Assembly: GCA_030632865.1 (NCBI GenBank)
Contig: DAOVTY010000039.1
Location: forward strand, 1-15,934
Origin: Bacteroidota bacterium
GTDB taxonomy: Bacteria > Bacteroidota > Bacteroidia > Bacteroidales > Prolixibacteraceae
Direction of reading: 5' to 3'
DNA length: 15,934 nucleotides
The notes beneath the pieces are model-generated. The model saw nothing but the letters and a program-made list of their open reading frames with translations. It ran no database searches and was not told the DNA's origin. A program made the translations under genes and the position numbers. Shown here piece after piece: positions 1 through 8,425 of this stretch. The stretch's first letter is position 1. The number at the start of each line of letters is the position of its first letter.

Positions 1-2621
1 AGATTCAATGCCGGATCACCTGTATTATAGGGTCTGCCAATAATAACAAGAGCTTCGGTTTCTTCAGAAAGACCGTTCATAACTTCTTGCCCACGTAAAT
101 CAACTTTATCTTCAAAAGCAGTTTGAGCGATGTCTGCTTTTAAAATTGCGGTAACAACTTTTTTCTTGGAAATACCAAACTTTCCAAACATATAATCTGA
201 CAATTCTTTATTTAACACTCTTCCAAAATATCTGAAATTTAAGGTTGGCACAAGTAATTTTTCCATATGTTTCTCATCACCCAAAGCAGCTTTAACCATA
301 AAAGGGGAAGTCTGAATCCAAGGACAATTATAGTTATTTGTAGGATTGTCTTTCTCCGCTTTTACGTTTATTATAAAGGGTGCAAATACGTGGTCAACAT
401 TCTTTTCTAACAGATCTAAAATATGGCCATGCATTAATTCCACTGGATAACATGTTTCAGCAACAATCATCTCTAAAGATTTCCTGATTAATTGACTATC
501 AGATTTTGATGATAGAACTACACGGAATCCCAACTCCTCGAAAAATGTTCTCCAAAACGGAAACTGCTGATAATATAACATAAGTGCCCTTGGAATACCA
601 ATAGTAATTCTGTCATCTTTAGCAGTTTCTTTAAATCCATATAGCAGAAAACCCAGTCTTTCTTCGAATAAATTAGGAATACCTATACCTTTCCTTTTTC
701 TATCTTCAATTTCCCATTTATCGCATCTGCCTCCATAATAGAGCGGTTTCGTTTCGCCTTTAATTCGTACACGCCTTATCTCGCAATGATTTGAGCAAGC
801 CTTGCAGGTAAACTTATCTACTGTGTATGGAATATTACTGATATCAAAACCTTTAAATTTTGTTTCCTGACCTTTATTCATTGAGTCTCTAGCCAGAATA
901 GCAACGCCTATAGCTCCCGTAACATCAAAATGAGGAGGAATAATTATTTTTTTACCTGTTACTTTTTCAAAGGCAGCAACCACTGCTTTATTATTTGTAA
1001 CCCCTCCCTGGAAAAATATATGGTCTCCAATTCTCTTCTTTCGTACTACTTTTTCAATATAATTCTGTACAATTGAATAAGCCAGACCTCCAACGAGATT
1101 ATTTTTTTTTACTCCTTTTTGTTGTAGCGAATTCAGATCGGATTCCATGAAAACAGTACAGCGATTACCCAATTTTGCCGGTTTTTTAGCGTCCATTGCA
1201 AGTTTACCAAACTCTTCTATAATATTAATATCCAACTTTTCTGCCTGCTCTTCCAAAAATGATCCTGTTCCTGCAGCACAAACTTTATTCATCTCAAAAT
1301 CAACAACAACACCTTTGTTAATACTAATATATTTTGAATCCTGCCCGCCAATTTCAAAGATGGTATCTACCTTTGAATCATAAGCAATTGCTGCAGTTGC
1401 CTGAGCTGTAATCTCATTTTTGATTACATCAGCACCAATAAAATCACCTGTCAGGTATCGTCCAGATCCGGTGGTTCCGGCTGCTTTCACTCGTACTTTA
1501 TTACCCACTTCATCAAATATTTCTGACATACCTCTACGAATAGCTTCTAAAGGCTTACTGGCAGTTGGCAAATATCTTCGGGCAATTACATTGTTATCCT
1601 TATCAATTAAAACAACATTGGTACTTAAAGAACCTATATCAAGGCCAAGATATACATCTAGTTTATCAACATTATCAGGAATAGGAGTTACTTTTTTTTC
1701 ATATTTCGCAGCAGATTCAATCAATGCTTCCTGCCATTTCCCTTTGGCATGATCTCCAGATAAATAATCATTAAGTTTTTCAATGCCTATATATGGCTCA
1801 TATTCGATATTCTTGTTATCTATTAAATGGTAGAGGGCGCCAATGGCTCCCATAGATGCATGATGTTCAGGTATAATAAAATCTTCTTCTCTAGCTTTGA
1901 GTAACTCCCTAAATGCTCTTTCAACACCGGCATTGGCAGCAACACCTCCCTGAAATAATATAGGAAACTCAAGTTGTTTACCTTTACCCAGACTACTTAT
2001 GAAATTTCTGGCAACAGCAAAACATAACCCTGCAACAATATCATAAACCGGAGTAGCAATTTGTTGGAGATGTATCATGTCAGATTTGGCAAAAACACTG
2101 CATCTTCCTGCAATACGAGGAGGATTTTCTGATTTTAAAGCCAATTCACCAAATTCCTTTTCAATAGATATTCCAATTCGTTTAGCTTGCTGATCAAGAA
2201 AGGATCCAGTACCGGCTGCACACAAATTATTCAATGTAAAGTCTGACAAAATACTTACTTTGCTGTTGTCATCTCTCTGCATAAAAATCAATTTCGAATC
2301 TTCTCCTCCCATCTCGATAACTGTCTTAACATTTGGGTATAAATTGGCCACCGAAGCAGACTGTGCAATAATCTCATTTACAAAGTACCCACCTATTAAA
2401 TCCATTGCGAGTTTCCCACCTGTTCCAGTTAAAGCTATTTTTTTTATTGAAGTTGCAGGATTTTTATCAAATATATCAACGAGTATATCTTTTAAAAGAT
2501 GAAATGGTTTTCCATGGCAGTAATCGTATCGGTTCTCAACAATATTTTTTTTGTTATCTAATAAAACTGTGTTAATCGAGATAGAACCGATATCAAGTCC
2601 CAGGTAAAAAGAATTTTTCAT
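1..2621 (-). CDS. 2-hydroxyacyl-CoA dehydratase activase, giant fused form (3' part outside window)
   Basis: ATP-dependent activator that would inject low-potential electrons into a 2-hydroxyacyl-CoA dehydratase or benzoyl-CoA-reductase-like enzyme in the cytoplasm. My reverse-strand translation gives about 873 residues with no stop before the window edge. Residues 1-270 are one BcrA/BcrD/BadF/BadG ATPase domain: phosphate-binding GLDIGS near 8-13, GGEDSK near 105-110, and cysteines C134 (CAAGTGSF) and C174 (GRCSVF), which in HgdC-type activators hold the intersubunit 4Fe-4S cluster. A second complete copy covers about 323-580 (GLDIGS, GGQDSK, C448, C488). A cysteine-rich linker (CKACSNHC near 606-613, then GGRC) leads into a DUF2229-like region. 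Family members of this design reach about 1,400 residues, so roughly a third is missing. The start is ATG at 2619-2621; no ribosome binding site is seen, as is usual in Bacteroidota. The substrate is unknown, and no dehydratase subunit gene is visible here. Confidence 0.9.
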   Translation of the reverse strand, partial: MKNSFYLGLDIGSISINTVLLDNKKNIVENRYDYCHGKPFHLLKDILVDIFDKNPATSIKKIALTGTGGKLAMDLIGGYFVNEIIAQSASVANLYPNVKTVIEMGGEDSKLIFMQRDDNSKVSILSDFTLNNLCAAGTGSFLDQQAKRIGISIEKEFGELALKSENPPRIAGRCSVFAKSDMIHLQQIATPVYDIVAGLCFAVARNFISSLGKGKQLEFPILFQGGVAANAGVERAFRELLKAREEDFIIPEHHASMGAIGALYHLIDNKNIEYEPYIGIEKLNDYLSGDHAKGKWQEALIESAAKYEKKVTPIPDNVDKLDVYLGLDIGSLSTNVVLIDKDNNVIARRYLPTASKPLEAIRRGMSEIFDEVGNKVRVKAAGTTGSGRYLTGDFIGADVIKNEITAQATAAIAYDSKVDTIFEIGGQDSKYISINKGVVVDFEMNKVCAAGTGSFLEEQAEKLDINIIEEFGKLAMDAKKPAKLGNRCTVFMESDLNSLQQKGVKKNNLVGGLAYSIVQNYIEKVVRKKRIGDHIFFQGGVTNNKAVVAAFEKVTGKKIIIPPHFDVTGAIGVAILARDSMNKGQETKFKGFDISNIPYTVDKFTCKACSNHCEIRRVRIKGETKPLYYGGRCDKWEIEDRKRKGIGIPNLFEERLGFLLYGFKETAKDDRITIGIPRALMLYYQQFPFWRTFFEELGFRVVLSSKSDSQLIRKSLEMIVAETCYPVELMHGHILDLLEKNVDHVFAPFIINVKAEKDNPTNNYNCPWIQTSPFMVKAALGDEKHMEKLLVPTLNFRYFGRVLNKELSDYMFGKFGISKKKVVTAILKADIAQTAFEDKVDLRGQEVMNGLSEETEALVIIGRPYNTGDPALN

Positions 2622-3015
2622 AGTCGGTTGTTTAGGAACAGTTCAAGAATAATTTTTTTGATAAGAATTCTTATTTTTTAGTTAAAACATTTTAATAAGT
2701 TAGGCAGATTTATACAGAAATCAAAACTGTACGATATAATTCAGTTCGTTTTATTAAAATTTGGGAAGTGCAAAATAGTTGATATTTAGCGTTGTAATTG
2801 TGCTTAAATTTATTGTTTTATTACCAGTACGAGAAACTTCACAATGTTGACTGAAAAATTATTTATTAATGAATGTGCAACTAATTTCGAAGATCTTTTT
2901 TGTAATTTCAAAATCAGATTAAAATCATATTCAATAATCAAGATACATTGCAAAAAATGATCGATTGTATAATCTATAATTCAAAATAATTGCTGATTGA
3001 TTTTAAGCTGTTTTG
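2622..3015. other. Intergenic stretch without a supported gene
   Basis: This 394-bp AT-rich spacer lies between two minus-strand genes. I see no convincing coding sequence, RNA gene or strong terminator in it. The one structured element is a 14-bp palindrome at 2661-2674, annotated separately. A weak minus-strand -7-like sequence (TATTCTTG, complement of 2644-2651) matches TAnnTTTG at five of the six defined bases and would give a leader of about 16-20 nt for the activase gene, but no matching -33 TTG is found. Confidence 0.6.
2661..2674. promoter_or_regulatory. Perfect 14-bp palindrome upstream of the activase gene, candidate operator
   Basis: The sequence ATAAGAATTCTTAT is a perfect palindrome whose near edge lies 39 bp upstream of the activase start codon. 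Its place is suitable for a dimeric repressor or activator site. Short AT-rich palindromes are common by chance in DNA of this composition, so the operator role is inference only. Confidence 0.3.
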
Positions 3016-4470
3016 TTATTTAATATTCTCCAGAACATCAATTAAATGTTTCCAGAATTTATCGGTTGCATCTATGTTTAATCTTTCGTCGGGCGAGTGC
3101 GCACCACGAATAGTAGGACCAAAAGAAACCATATCTAATTCTGGGTATTTTTCGAGAAATAAGCCACACTCCAATCCGGCATGAATAGAACGTACAATTG
3201 GCACAATCCCAAACAGTTTTTTATATGAATTAACTGTAACTTTTAATATTTCAGAGTCTGGATTTGGAGCCCACCCTGGATATCCATCGGAGTGAATAAC
3301 TTTTGCATTTGCCAATTCGAATACTGATTCTACCATTTCAGAAGCATAATATTTTCGGCTTTCTATTTCGCTGCGTTGGCTGGTTGTAACCATTATTTTA
3401 TTGCTTTCAATAAATTTTATGGAAGCTAAATTTGTTGAAGTTTCAACCATTCCTTCCATTCTTGTACTCATTTCTAAAACACCATGTGGACAAGCATAAA
3501 CAGCTTTTAGTAATTTAATTTGAGTTTCAATATCAATTACAAATTCAGGATTATTTATATTCTCTATAGTTAATTTTAATGCGGGTTCCGATCTTTCAAA
3601 CTCAAACTTAACTTGTGCTGAGAATTTTTCGAATTCGGCTATAAGAATATTTTTCTCATTTTCAGGAATTACAATAATTGCAAAAGCTTCACGGGCAATT
3701 GCATTTCGTAAGTTTCCACCATTAAAATCAGCAATTCTAATATCCTGTTTTTTTGAAACTTTCCACAAAAAACGGTTTAATATTTTATTTGCATTACCTC
3801 TATTCTTATTAATATCGTCGCCAGAATGACCACCCAATAAACCAGCCACCGAAAGTTTTAATGCTATAGAATCGGCAGGAATCTTCTCCTTGTTATACGA
3901 GAAAGTGGCAATCGTATCGACACCTCCGGCGCAGCCAATAAAAATTTCGCCCTCGTCTTCCGAGTCCAAATTTAGCAGAACTGAGCCTGTTAAAAACCCC
4001 TTCTTTAATTCAAATGCACCGGTTAATCCAGTCTCCTCATCTACCGTAATTAAACATTCAATGGCTCCGTGTTTTATTTCTGTTGAAGTTAAAACTGCCA
4101 TTTGAGCTGCAATTCCAATTCCACAATCTGCCCCTAAAGTAGTTCCGTTAGCTTTTACCCAACCATCTACAACTTGGGTTTCAATTGCATCATTATCGAA
4201 ATCGAAAGTTTTATTGGAGTTTTTTTCGCAAACCATATCCATGTGAGTTTGCAAAATAACGATTGGTGCATTTTCCATACCTGTAGTAGCAGGCTTTAAT
4301 ATTAGCACATTTCCAATTTCGTCGGTTTTTGCTTCCAGATTATTGTTGGCAGCAAAATCGAGCAGAAATTGCTTTATTTTCTCCTCTTTTTTTGAAGGTC
4401 GGGGTACTTGGCAAATATCTTCGAAATAGTTAAATAGGGGTTGTGGAACGAGTTGCGAAAGTGTTCTCAT
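3016..4470 (-). CDS. pepD: Aminoacyl-histidine dipeptidase (PepD/carnosinase-like, M20 family)
   Basis: Cytosolic zinc dipeptidase that cleaves Xaa-His and related dipeptides. At 484 residues it has the usual length for PepD. The di-metal site is complete: H76 and D78 (QTHMDM), bridging D115 (GADCG), the catalytic glutamate pair E145-E146 (VDEETG), D169 (LNLDSED) and H458 near the C-terminus (RGAHSPDE). H215 in GLLGGHSGDDI matches the lid-domain histidine that reaches the active site. No signal peptide is present. The gene begins 56 bp downstream of the porin stop codon on the same strand, so the two may share a transcript. A weak -7-like element (TCATTTTG, complement of 4497-4504) could also serve it alone. 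No hairpin terminator is evident after its stop codon. Confidence 0.95.
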   Translation of the reverse strand: MRTLSQLVPQPLFNYFEDICQVPRPSKKEEKIKQFLLDFAANNNLEAKTDEIGNVLILKPATTGMENAPIVILQTHMDMVCEKNSNKTFDFDNDAIETQVVDGWVKANGTTLGADCGIGIAAQMAVLTSTEIKHGAIECLITVDEETGLTGAFELKKGFLTGSVLLNLDSEDEGEIFIGCAGGVDTIATFSYNKEKIPADSIALKLSVAGLLGGHSGDDINKNRGNANKILNRFLWKVSKKQDIRIADFNGGNLRNAIAREAFAIIVIPENEKNILIAEFEKFSAQVKFEFERSEPALKLTIENINNPEFVIDIETQIKLLKAVYACPHGVLEMSTRMEGMVETSTNLASIKFIESNKIMVTTSQRSEIESRKYYASEMVESVFELANAKVIHSDGYPGWAPNPDSEILKVTVNSYKKLFGIVPIVRSIHAGLECGLFLEKYPELDMVSFGPTIRGAHSPDERLNIDATDKFWKHLIDVLENIK

Positions 4471-4526
4471 TGATTATTTTTATTTATTGAAATTAACAAA
4501 ATGACGGGTTTGAAAATTTGGTATTC

Positions 4527-5795
4527 TTAAAAGTCATAATAAAACAGTGCCCAAATGCGACTTGCCTCTCCGTTAGTACCATCTTTATCCCAGCGCTGCC
4601 CGTAAACATATTCGAGTCCTATGCGCGCACCTTCTATAATTTTCCAAAAAGTATCAACCGAAAAACTAAAACTATTTTTAAAAGCACTATTGGGTTGAAA
4701 ACTTTTATTAATCTGATTTGCTGAACCGATTGAGAAATTAGTCGTGACTTCTTCTTTCAAATCAAAACCATAAGATACAAAACCACTGTAAACAGAGAGG
4801 CTTTCAAACTTATTAGTTTCCGGGTTGAAAGCAGCATCCTGACCGGTTCCATTAAAAGTTGTTATGAAGTGAGAAATTGACCGTCCAGCGGTTAGCTGAT
4901 ACAAAATTTTATGTTTCTTTTTGAGATCTATAGTCCCGGATAGTGACGTGCCCATCCCAAAGGAATTTGATATTTTACTGTGAATATCTTTTGTAGTTAC
5001 AGTTGTGGCGATTAACGAGAGTTGTACATCTCCCAGAAAACCTTTTCTTTGGATTCTTGCTGTAAAGTCTGGAATCATCTGAACTGTGGTTAAGTTAAGT
5101 GAGTCTGATTCTTGCGGATTTAAATCTGGCTGAGAATATTCAAGAGCAACACTCCAGTCAATTCCCTTAAATCCTTTTCCACGATACCTTATTTGTGGAG
5201 TTCTTAAAGTTACACTGCCTGTGGGACCATTCCCATCTACTGTGGGTGGCATAGAAGATACATTACTGAAAAGAGACCAAGTTTGTCCTACTAAAAAATT
5301 ATCGATTTGCCCATAAGCATGTCTAATTCGATACTGACCTTCTGGTCCGTTAAAATCAGTTTCCAAACGTATAAAAACATTTGTGTTTTCTAATTTTCGA
5401 GTAATTTCAAAACCTAACCTTGATTGATTTAAGCTATTATAATAATTAGGAATTTTTATATTATCGTGGCCCGTAGGTACATAATAAGTGTTAAATGTAT
5501 TTTTAACTGGCATTTCAACCATGTCGTAAAGTGCAGAAAACCGAACTGAACCTAAAATACGTAACTGCATTTTACCATCGGTTGCTTTAATGTATAATCC
5601 CCTGTCTTTCGAAATATCTAAAGGACTCACTTCATGCTCAACAATTGTGTCTAACTCAAACTCACCTCCCGACCCAATGGTTGAGATTAATGCTTTTGTG
5701 GTATCCCGTTCTTGAGAAAACAGCTCGGTTGACCTTAAAATAAAAGCCAACCCAATAAGTGAAATAATAACAAATCGTAATAAAAACTTATTCAT
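4527..5795 (-). CDS. DcaP-like outer-membrane porin
   Basis: Predicted trimeric beta-barrel porin for uptake of small, probably anionic, solutes. I place the start at the ATG 5793-5795, giving 422 residues, because it opens directly on a typical signal peptide (MNKFLLRF, a hydrophobic core, then cleavage near residue 28 after LFSQ). The open frame extends upstream to 5921, but those 42 extra residues would bury the signal peptide. The barrel starts near residue 74 (MQLRILGSVRFSALYD). It carries motifs I associate with the DcaP family: QSRLGFE near 124-130, ETDFNGPEG, RIRHAYGQ near 156-163, GQTWSLF near 170-176, and RTPQIRYRGKG. The last residue is phenylalanine in a YYDF strand, the usual C-terminal barrel-insertion signal. 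The substrate cannot be read from the sequence. The neighbouring dipeptidase makes peptides or amino acids a possibility, but that is weak inference. Confidence 0.87.
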   Translation of the reverse strand: MNKFLLRFVIISLIGLAFILRSTELFSQERDTTKALISTIGSGGEFELDTIVEHEVSPLDISKDRGLYIKATDGKMQLRILGSVRFSALYDMVEMPVKNTFNTYYVPTGHDNIKIPNYYNSLNQSRLGFEITRKLENTNVFIRLETDFNGPEGQYRIRHAYGQIDNFLVGQTWSLFSNVSSMPPTVDGNGPTGSVTLRTPQIRYRGKGFKGIDWSVALEYSQPDLNPQESDSLNLTTVQMIPDFTARIQRKGFLGDVQLSLIATTVTTKDIHSKISNSFGMGTSLSGTIDLKKKHKILYQLTAGRSISHFITTFNGTGQDAAFNPETNKFESLSVYSGFVSYGFDLKEEVTTNFSIGSANQINKSFQPNSAFKNSFSFSVDTFWKIIEGARIGLEYVYGQRWDKDGTNGEASRIWALFYYDF

Positions 5796-5932
5796 ATTCA
5801 GATAAAAAAATATTCTAAAATAACGAAATAATTTAACTCCATATAATTGCCCGAAAATATAGAGGTTTATTTTACTAGCAATAATATTAGTCAATAGAAT
5901 TAAATTTTTTATAAAAAACAAATCAAACTATT

Positions 5933-5959
5933 GGCATTGCGAGCGAAGCGAAGTAATCC
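5933..5959. repeat. REP-like imperfect palindrome
   Basis: This 27-bp GC-rich island sits in very AT-rich DNA. Its ends, GGCATTGC and GTAATCC, pair as seven base pairs including one G-T wobble, with one bulged C. They enclose GAGCGAAGCGAA, which contains a small GCGAAGC hairpin. It resembles a motif (ATTGCGAGCGAAGCGAAGC plus AAT) that I recall as an abundant interspersed repeat in many bacterial genomes. That link is from memory and was not searched. It may be a repeat copy or a cruciform/terminator element between the divergent genes. Confidence 0.5.
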
Positions 5960-6073
5960 ATAATTTTAACCAGATACCAATGATAAAAAATAGTTGTCAC
6001 AAAACAATTTTCAATTTAAAAATTATTCTCTATAATTAAATAAAACTTACACCATTTTAAATACAATTATCCT

Positions 6074-6081
6074 TATTTTTG
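6074..6081 (+). promoter_or_regulatory. Bacteroidota -7 promoter element for the hydrolase gene
   Basis: TATTTTTG is an exact match to TAnnTTTG and lies 23 bp upstream of the hydrolase ATG. The expected transcription start is around 6086-6088, leaving a leader of about 17-19 nt. The -33 element is weak: only TTAC at 6047-6050 lies in the right area. Confidence 0.5.
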
Positions 6082-6104
6082 AAAGATTCATAAAGAATAA
6101 TCTG

Positions 6105-8279
6105 ATGAAAAATTATTTAATAAATACACTGTTTTTACTTTTAATATTTCAATTCGCTTCTAATTCTCAGAACGATGTTAATCTTTTCGATTACTGGAAA
6201 TATTATTCCGACGCCCAGAATTCTCTGTATAAAACTTCCTGTTCTATTGCATTTAAACAACTTGATGAACGTAAGAATTTAATTTCTCAGCTCCAAACAA
6301 AAACCGACTATTTAAACCGACAGAAAAAGGTTAAAGAAAAGTTATTGAATATTATGGGTGCTTTACCCGATAAAACACCGTTGAACTCAAAAATTACCGG
6401 AGTTATTGAAAAAGAGGATTATAGGGTTGAAAAAGTTATTTACGAATCTTTGCCGGGATACTACGTTACAGCAGCACTCTTTTTACCCAAAGACATAAAA
6501 GGTAAAGCACCTGCTGTTATTTATGCTTGCGGACATACGGCAAATGGTTTTCGAAGCGAAACCTATCAACATATTATAATTAATCTTGTAAAAAAGGGAT
6601 TTATTGTTTTAACGTTCGATCCAATTGGACAGGGAGAAAGGTTGCAATATTATAACGAAAAGGAGGGAAAGTCGCGTTTTGGCCCTACCAAGGAACATTC
6701 TTACCCGGGTGCGCAATGTTATATTTCTGGTTATTCTCCAACAAAATATTTTGTTTGGGATGGCATTAGAAGTGTCGATTATCTGCTTTCACGAAAAGAG
6801 GTAGATCCCCAGAGAATTGGTATGACGGGAAGATCGGGAGGAGGAACACAAACAGCTTATACTGCTGCAATAGACGATAGAATTCTGGCATCGGCTCCCG
6901 AGTGTTTTATTACTAGTATGGAGTATATTTTAAAAACAATTGGACCGCAAGATGCCGAGCAAAATCTGTTTCATATGATTAGCGAAGGAATCGACCATGC
7001 AGATCTTTTGGAAGTGAGAGCACCCAAACCTACTTTAATGGTTACTACAACCCGTGATTTTTTTAGTATTCAGGGAGCACGAGAAACCTACAAGGAGGCT
7101 AAAGAATTTTACAACATATTAGGAAGCGAAGAGAACATAAGTATGGTTGAAGATGATGATCAGCATGCATCTACAAAAAAGAATCGTGAGGCCATGTATG
7201 CTTTTTTTCAAGAGTATCTTGATAATCCGGGAGATGCCACTGATATCGATGTCGAAGTTTTTGATGAAAAGCAATTGTGGGTAACAAAAACCGGGCAACT
7301 CGCCACATCATTAAAAGGAGAAACACTTTTCACATTAAATAAAAAAGTTGTTGAAACCCAAATTTCAAAATTAGAAAATGATAGATCGAGCAAAGATTTT
7401 AACGAACGTGCAACTACCGTTATAAGTGCGGCTAAACAATTATCAGGGTTCGAATATCCAAGCAATTACGGAGATGCTATTTTTTCAGGACGATTTGTAA
7501 ACGATAACTATATTGTAGAAAAATATCTAATTCCCGGTAGCGGAGATTATTTGATTCCGGCGGTATTATTTACTTCTATTGAAAACAAAAGAAATGAGGT
7601 TGTTCTTTTATTGGATGAAAAAGGGATGGAGCATGCTGCTAATAACGACAGCTTGGTAGAGGCGATAGTAAAACAAGGTTTTTCTGTTTTGCTTTTCAAC
7701 GTTCCGGGAATTGGAAGCTTGGGTCCGGGCTATTTAAAAGGCGATGCATACATCGACAATACTTCATTTAATCAATGGTTTGCCGGAATTCTGACAAATA
7801 AATCAATTGTTGGAATGAGAGCTGAAGATATCATCAGAATTGTACATTTTATTAAAACTGAAATAAATGAAGTTGAAACTATTTCGGCGATATCTGTGGG
7901 AGCAATCGGGAGCGAATTATTACATGCGTCTGTTTTCGAGAATGCAATTCAGAAAGTATGCTTAGTAAAACCATTTTTAAGTTTCGCAGATATTGCTTTA
8001 ACGCGAGAATATGCGCCTGCATTTATTATGTCAACAGTTGCCGGAGCAATTGAGAAATACGATCTTACTGATTTAATGGCAGCAGTCTGCCCAAGAGAAA
8101 TGATAATTATTAACCCGCTTGAAGCCGGCGGAGAACTTGTTATGGAGAATAAAAAGTCATTCAATCTCAAATTTCCCCAAAAGGTTTATACTAAAAAAGG
8201 TGCTGAAAGTAATTTTACATATTTAATCGAACATCAAAATCAGTTGGTTAACGAGCAAATTATAAAGTGGCTGAAATAA
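6105..8279 (+). CDS. Secreted two-domain alpha/beta hydrolase (acetyl xylan esterase-like)
   Basis: A 724-residue exported protein with a signal peptide (MKNYLINTLFLLLIFQFA, cleavage near residue 20). Residues about 80-372 form an alpha/beta hydrolase of the acetyl xylan esterase/dienelactone hydrolase type. The visible parts are the oxyanion-hole region YACGHTANG near 140-148, FDPIGQGER near 171-179, the nucleophile elbow GRSGGG with S244, the acid D318 (TTRDFF) and the base H354 (DDDQHAST). Residues about 465-724 look like a second, degraded copy. It repeats the fold order (FNVPGIGSLG corresponds to FDPIGQGER, and AISVG with S597 to the elbow), but the first elbow glycine is alanine and the expected acid after CPREMIIIN is not evident. 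The likely job is periplasmic or extracellular ester cleavage, for example deacetylation of a polysaccharide; the substrate is unknown. It is transcribed alone from its own promoter and is separated by 146 bp from the cytochrome operon. Confidence 0.85.
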   Translation: MKNYLINTLFLLLIFQFASNSQNDVNLFDYWKYYSDAQNSLYKTSCSIAFKQLDERKNLISQLQTKTDYLNRQKKVKEKLLNIMGALPDKTPLNSKITGVIEKEDYRVEKVIYESLPGYYVTAALFLPKDIKGKAPAVIYACGHTANGFRSETYQHIIINLVKKGFIVLTFDPIGQGERLQYYNEKEGKSRFGPTKEHSYPGAQCYISGYSPTKYFVWDGIRSVDYLLSRKEVDPQRIGMTGRSGGGTQTAYTAAIDDRILASAPECFITSMEYILKTIGPQDAEQNLFHMISEGIDHADLLEVRAPKPTLMVTTTRDFFSIQGARETYKEAKEFYNILGSEENISMVEDDDQHASTKKNREAMYAFFQEYLDNPGDATDIDVEVFDEKQLWVTKTGQLATSLKGETLFTLNKKVVETQISKLENDRSSKDFNERATTVISAAKQLSGFEYPSNYGDAIFSGRFVNDNYIVEKYLIPGSGDYLIPAVLFTSIENKRNEVVLLLDEKGMEHAANNDSLVEAIVKQGFSVLLFNVPGIGSLGPGYLKGDAYIDNTSFNQWFAGILTNKSIVGMRAEDIIRIVHFIKTEINEVETISAISVGAIGSELLHASVFENAIQKVCLVKPFLSFADIALTREYAPAFIMSTVAGAIEKYDLTDLMAAVCPREMIIINPLEAGGELVMENKKSFNLKFPQKVYTKKGAESNFTYLIEHQNQLVNEQIIKWLK

Positions 8280-8334
8280 TGCAGGATTGAATTATGCCTT
8301 GATTCTTATTCTAATTTAAACCAATTATAAAGAG

Positions 8335-8368
8335 ACAAAATTTTTGTAGAAAGTTATTTTTTAATAAC
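8335..8368. promoter_or_regulatory. Two dyads upstream of the cytochrome b promoter, candidate operators
   Basis: The first dyad, ACAAAA-T-TTTTGT, is at 8335-8347. The second, GTTATT-TTTT-AATAAC, is at 8353-8368. The second ends 23 bp before the -33 TTG, a fitting place for an activator. It could also be a weak terminator for the preceding hydrolase, because it has a T-only loop, but no T-run follows the stem. The symmetry is plain in the sequence; the regulatory role is inferred. Confidence 0.35.
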
Positions 8369-8391
8369 AGAAGGATTATTTAGTTCTTATC

Positions 8392-8420
8392 TTGCGTCTC
8401 GATTTTTGCAAATAATTTTG
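8392..8420 (+). promoter_or_regulatory. Bacteroidota promoter for the cytochrome b-Rieske-octaheme operon
   Basis: A -33 TTG at 8392-8394 is followed, after 18 bp, by TAATTTTG (8413-8420), an exact match to TAnnTTTG. This is the best promoter in the window. The ATG begins only 5 bp after the -7 element, so the transcript should start at or within a few bases of the start codon. Confidence 0.7.
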
Positions 8421-8425
8421 TACGT

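Larger units (their letters stand above)
5796..6104. other. Divergent intergenic region
   Basis: This 309-bp AT-rich spacer separates the minus-strand porin from the plus-strand hydrolase. It contains a GC-rich REP-like palindrome (5933-5959) and a promoter for the hydrolase (-7 element 6074-6081), both listed separately. I found no good match to TAnnTTTG for the porin on the minus strand and no coding sequence beyond the rejected N-terminal extension of the porin frame. Confidence 0.6.

Noticed and set aside
1147..2502. Plus-strand frames opposite the activase gene
   Set aside because: They are antisense shadows of a gene with complete conserved motifs on the minus strand.
2844..2960. 38-codon plus-strand frame in the spacer 2622-3015
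   Set aside because: It is short, has no promoter or coupling to a neighbour, and no recognisable sequence; frames of this length are expected by chance.
5796..5921. N-terminal extension of the porin frame
   Set aside because: The extra 42 residues would precede a normal signal peptide; the ATG at 5793-5795 is the better start.
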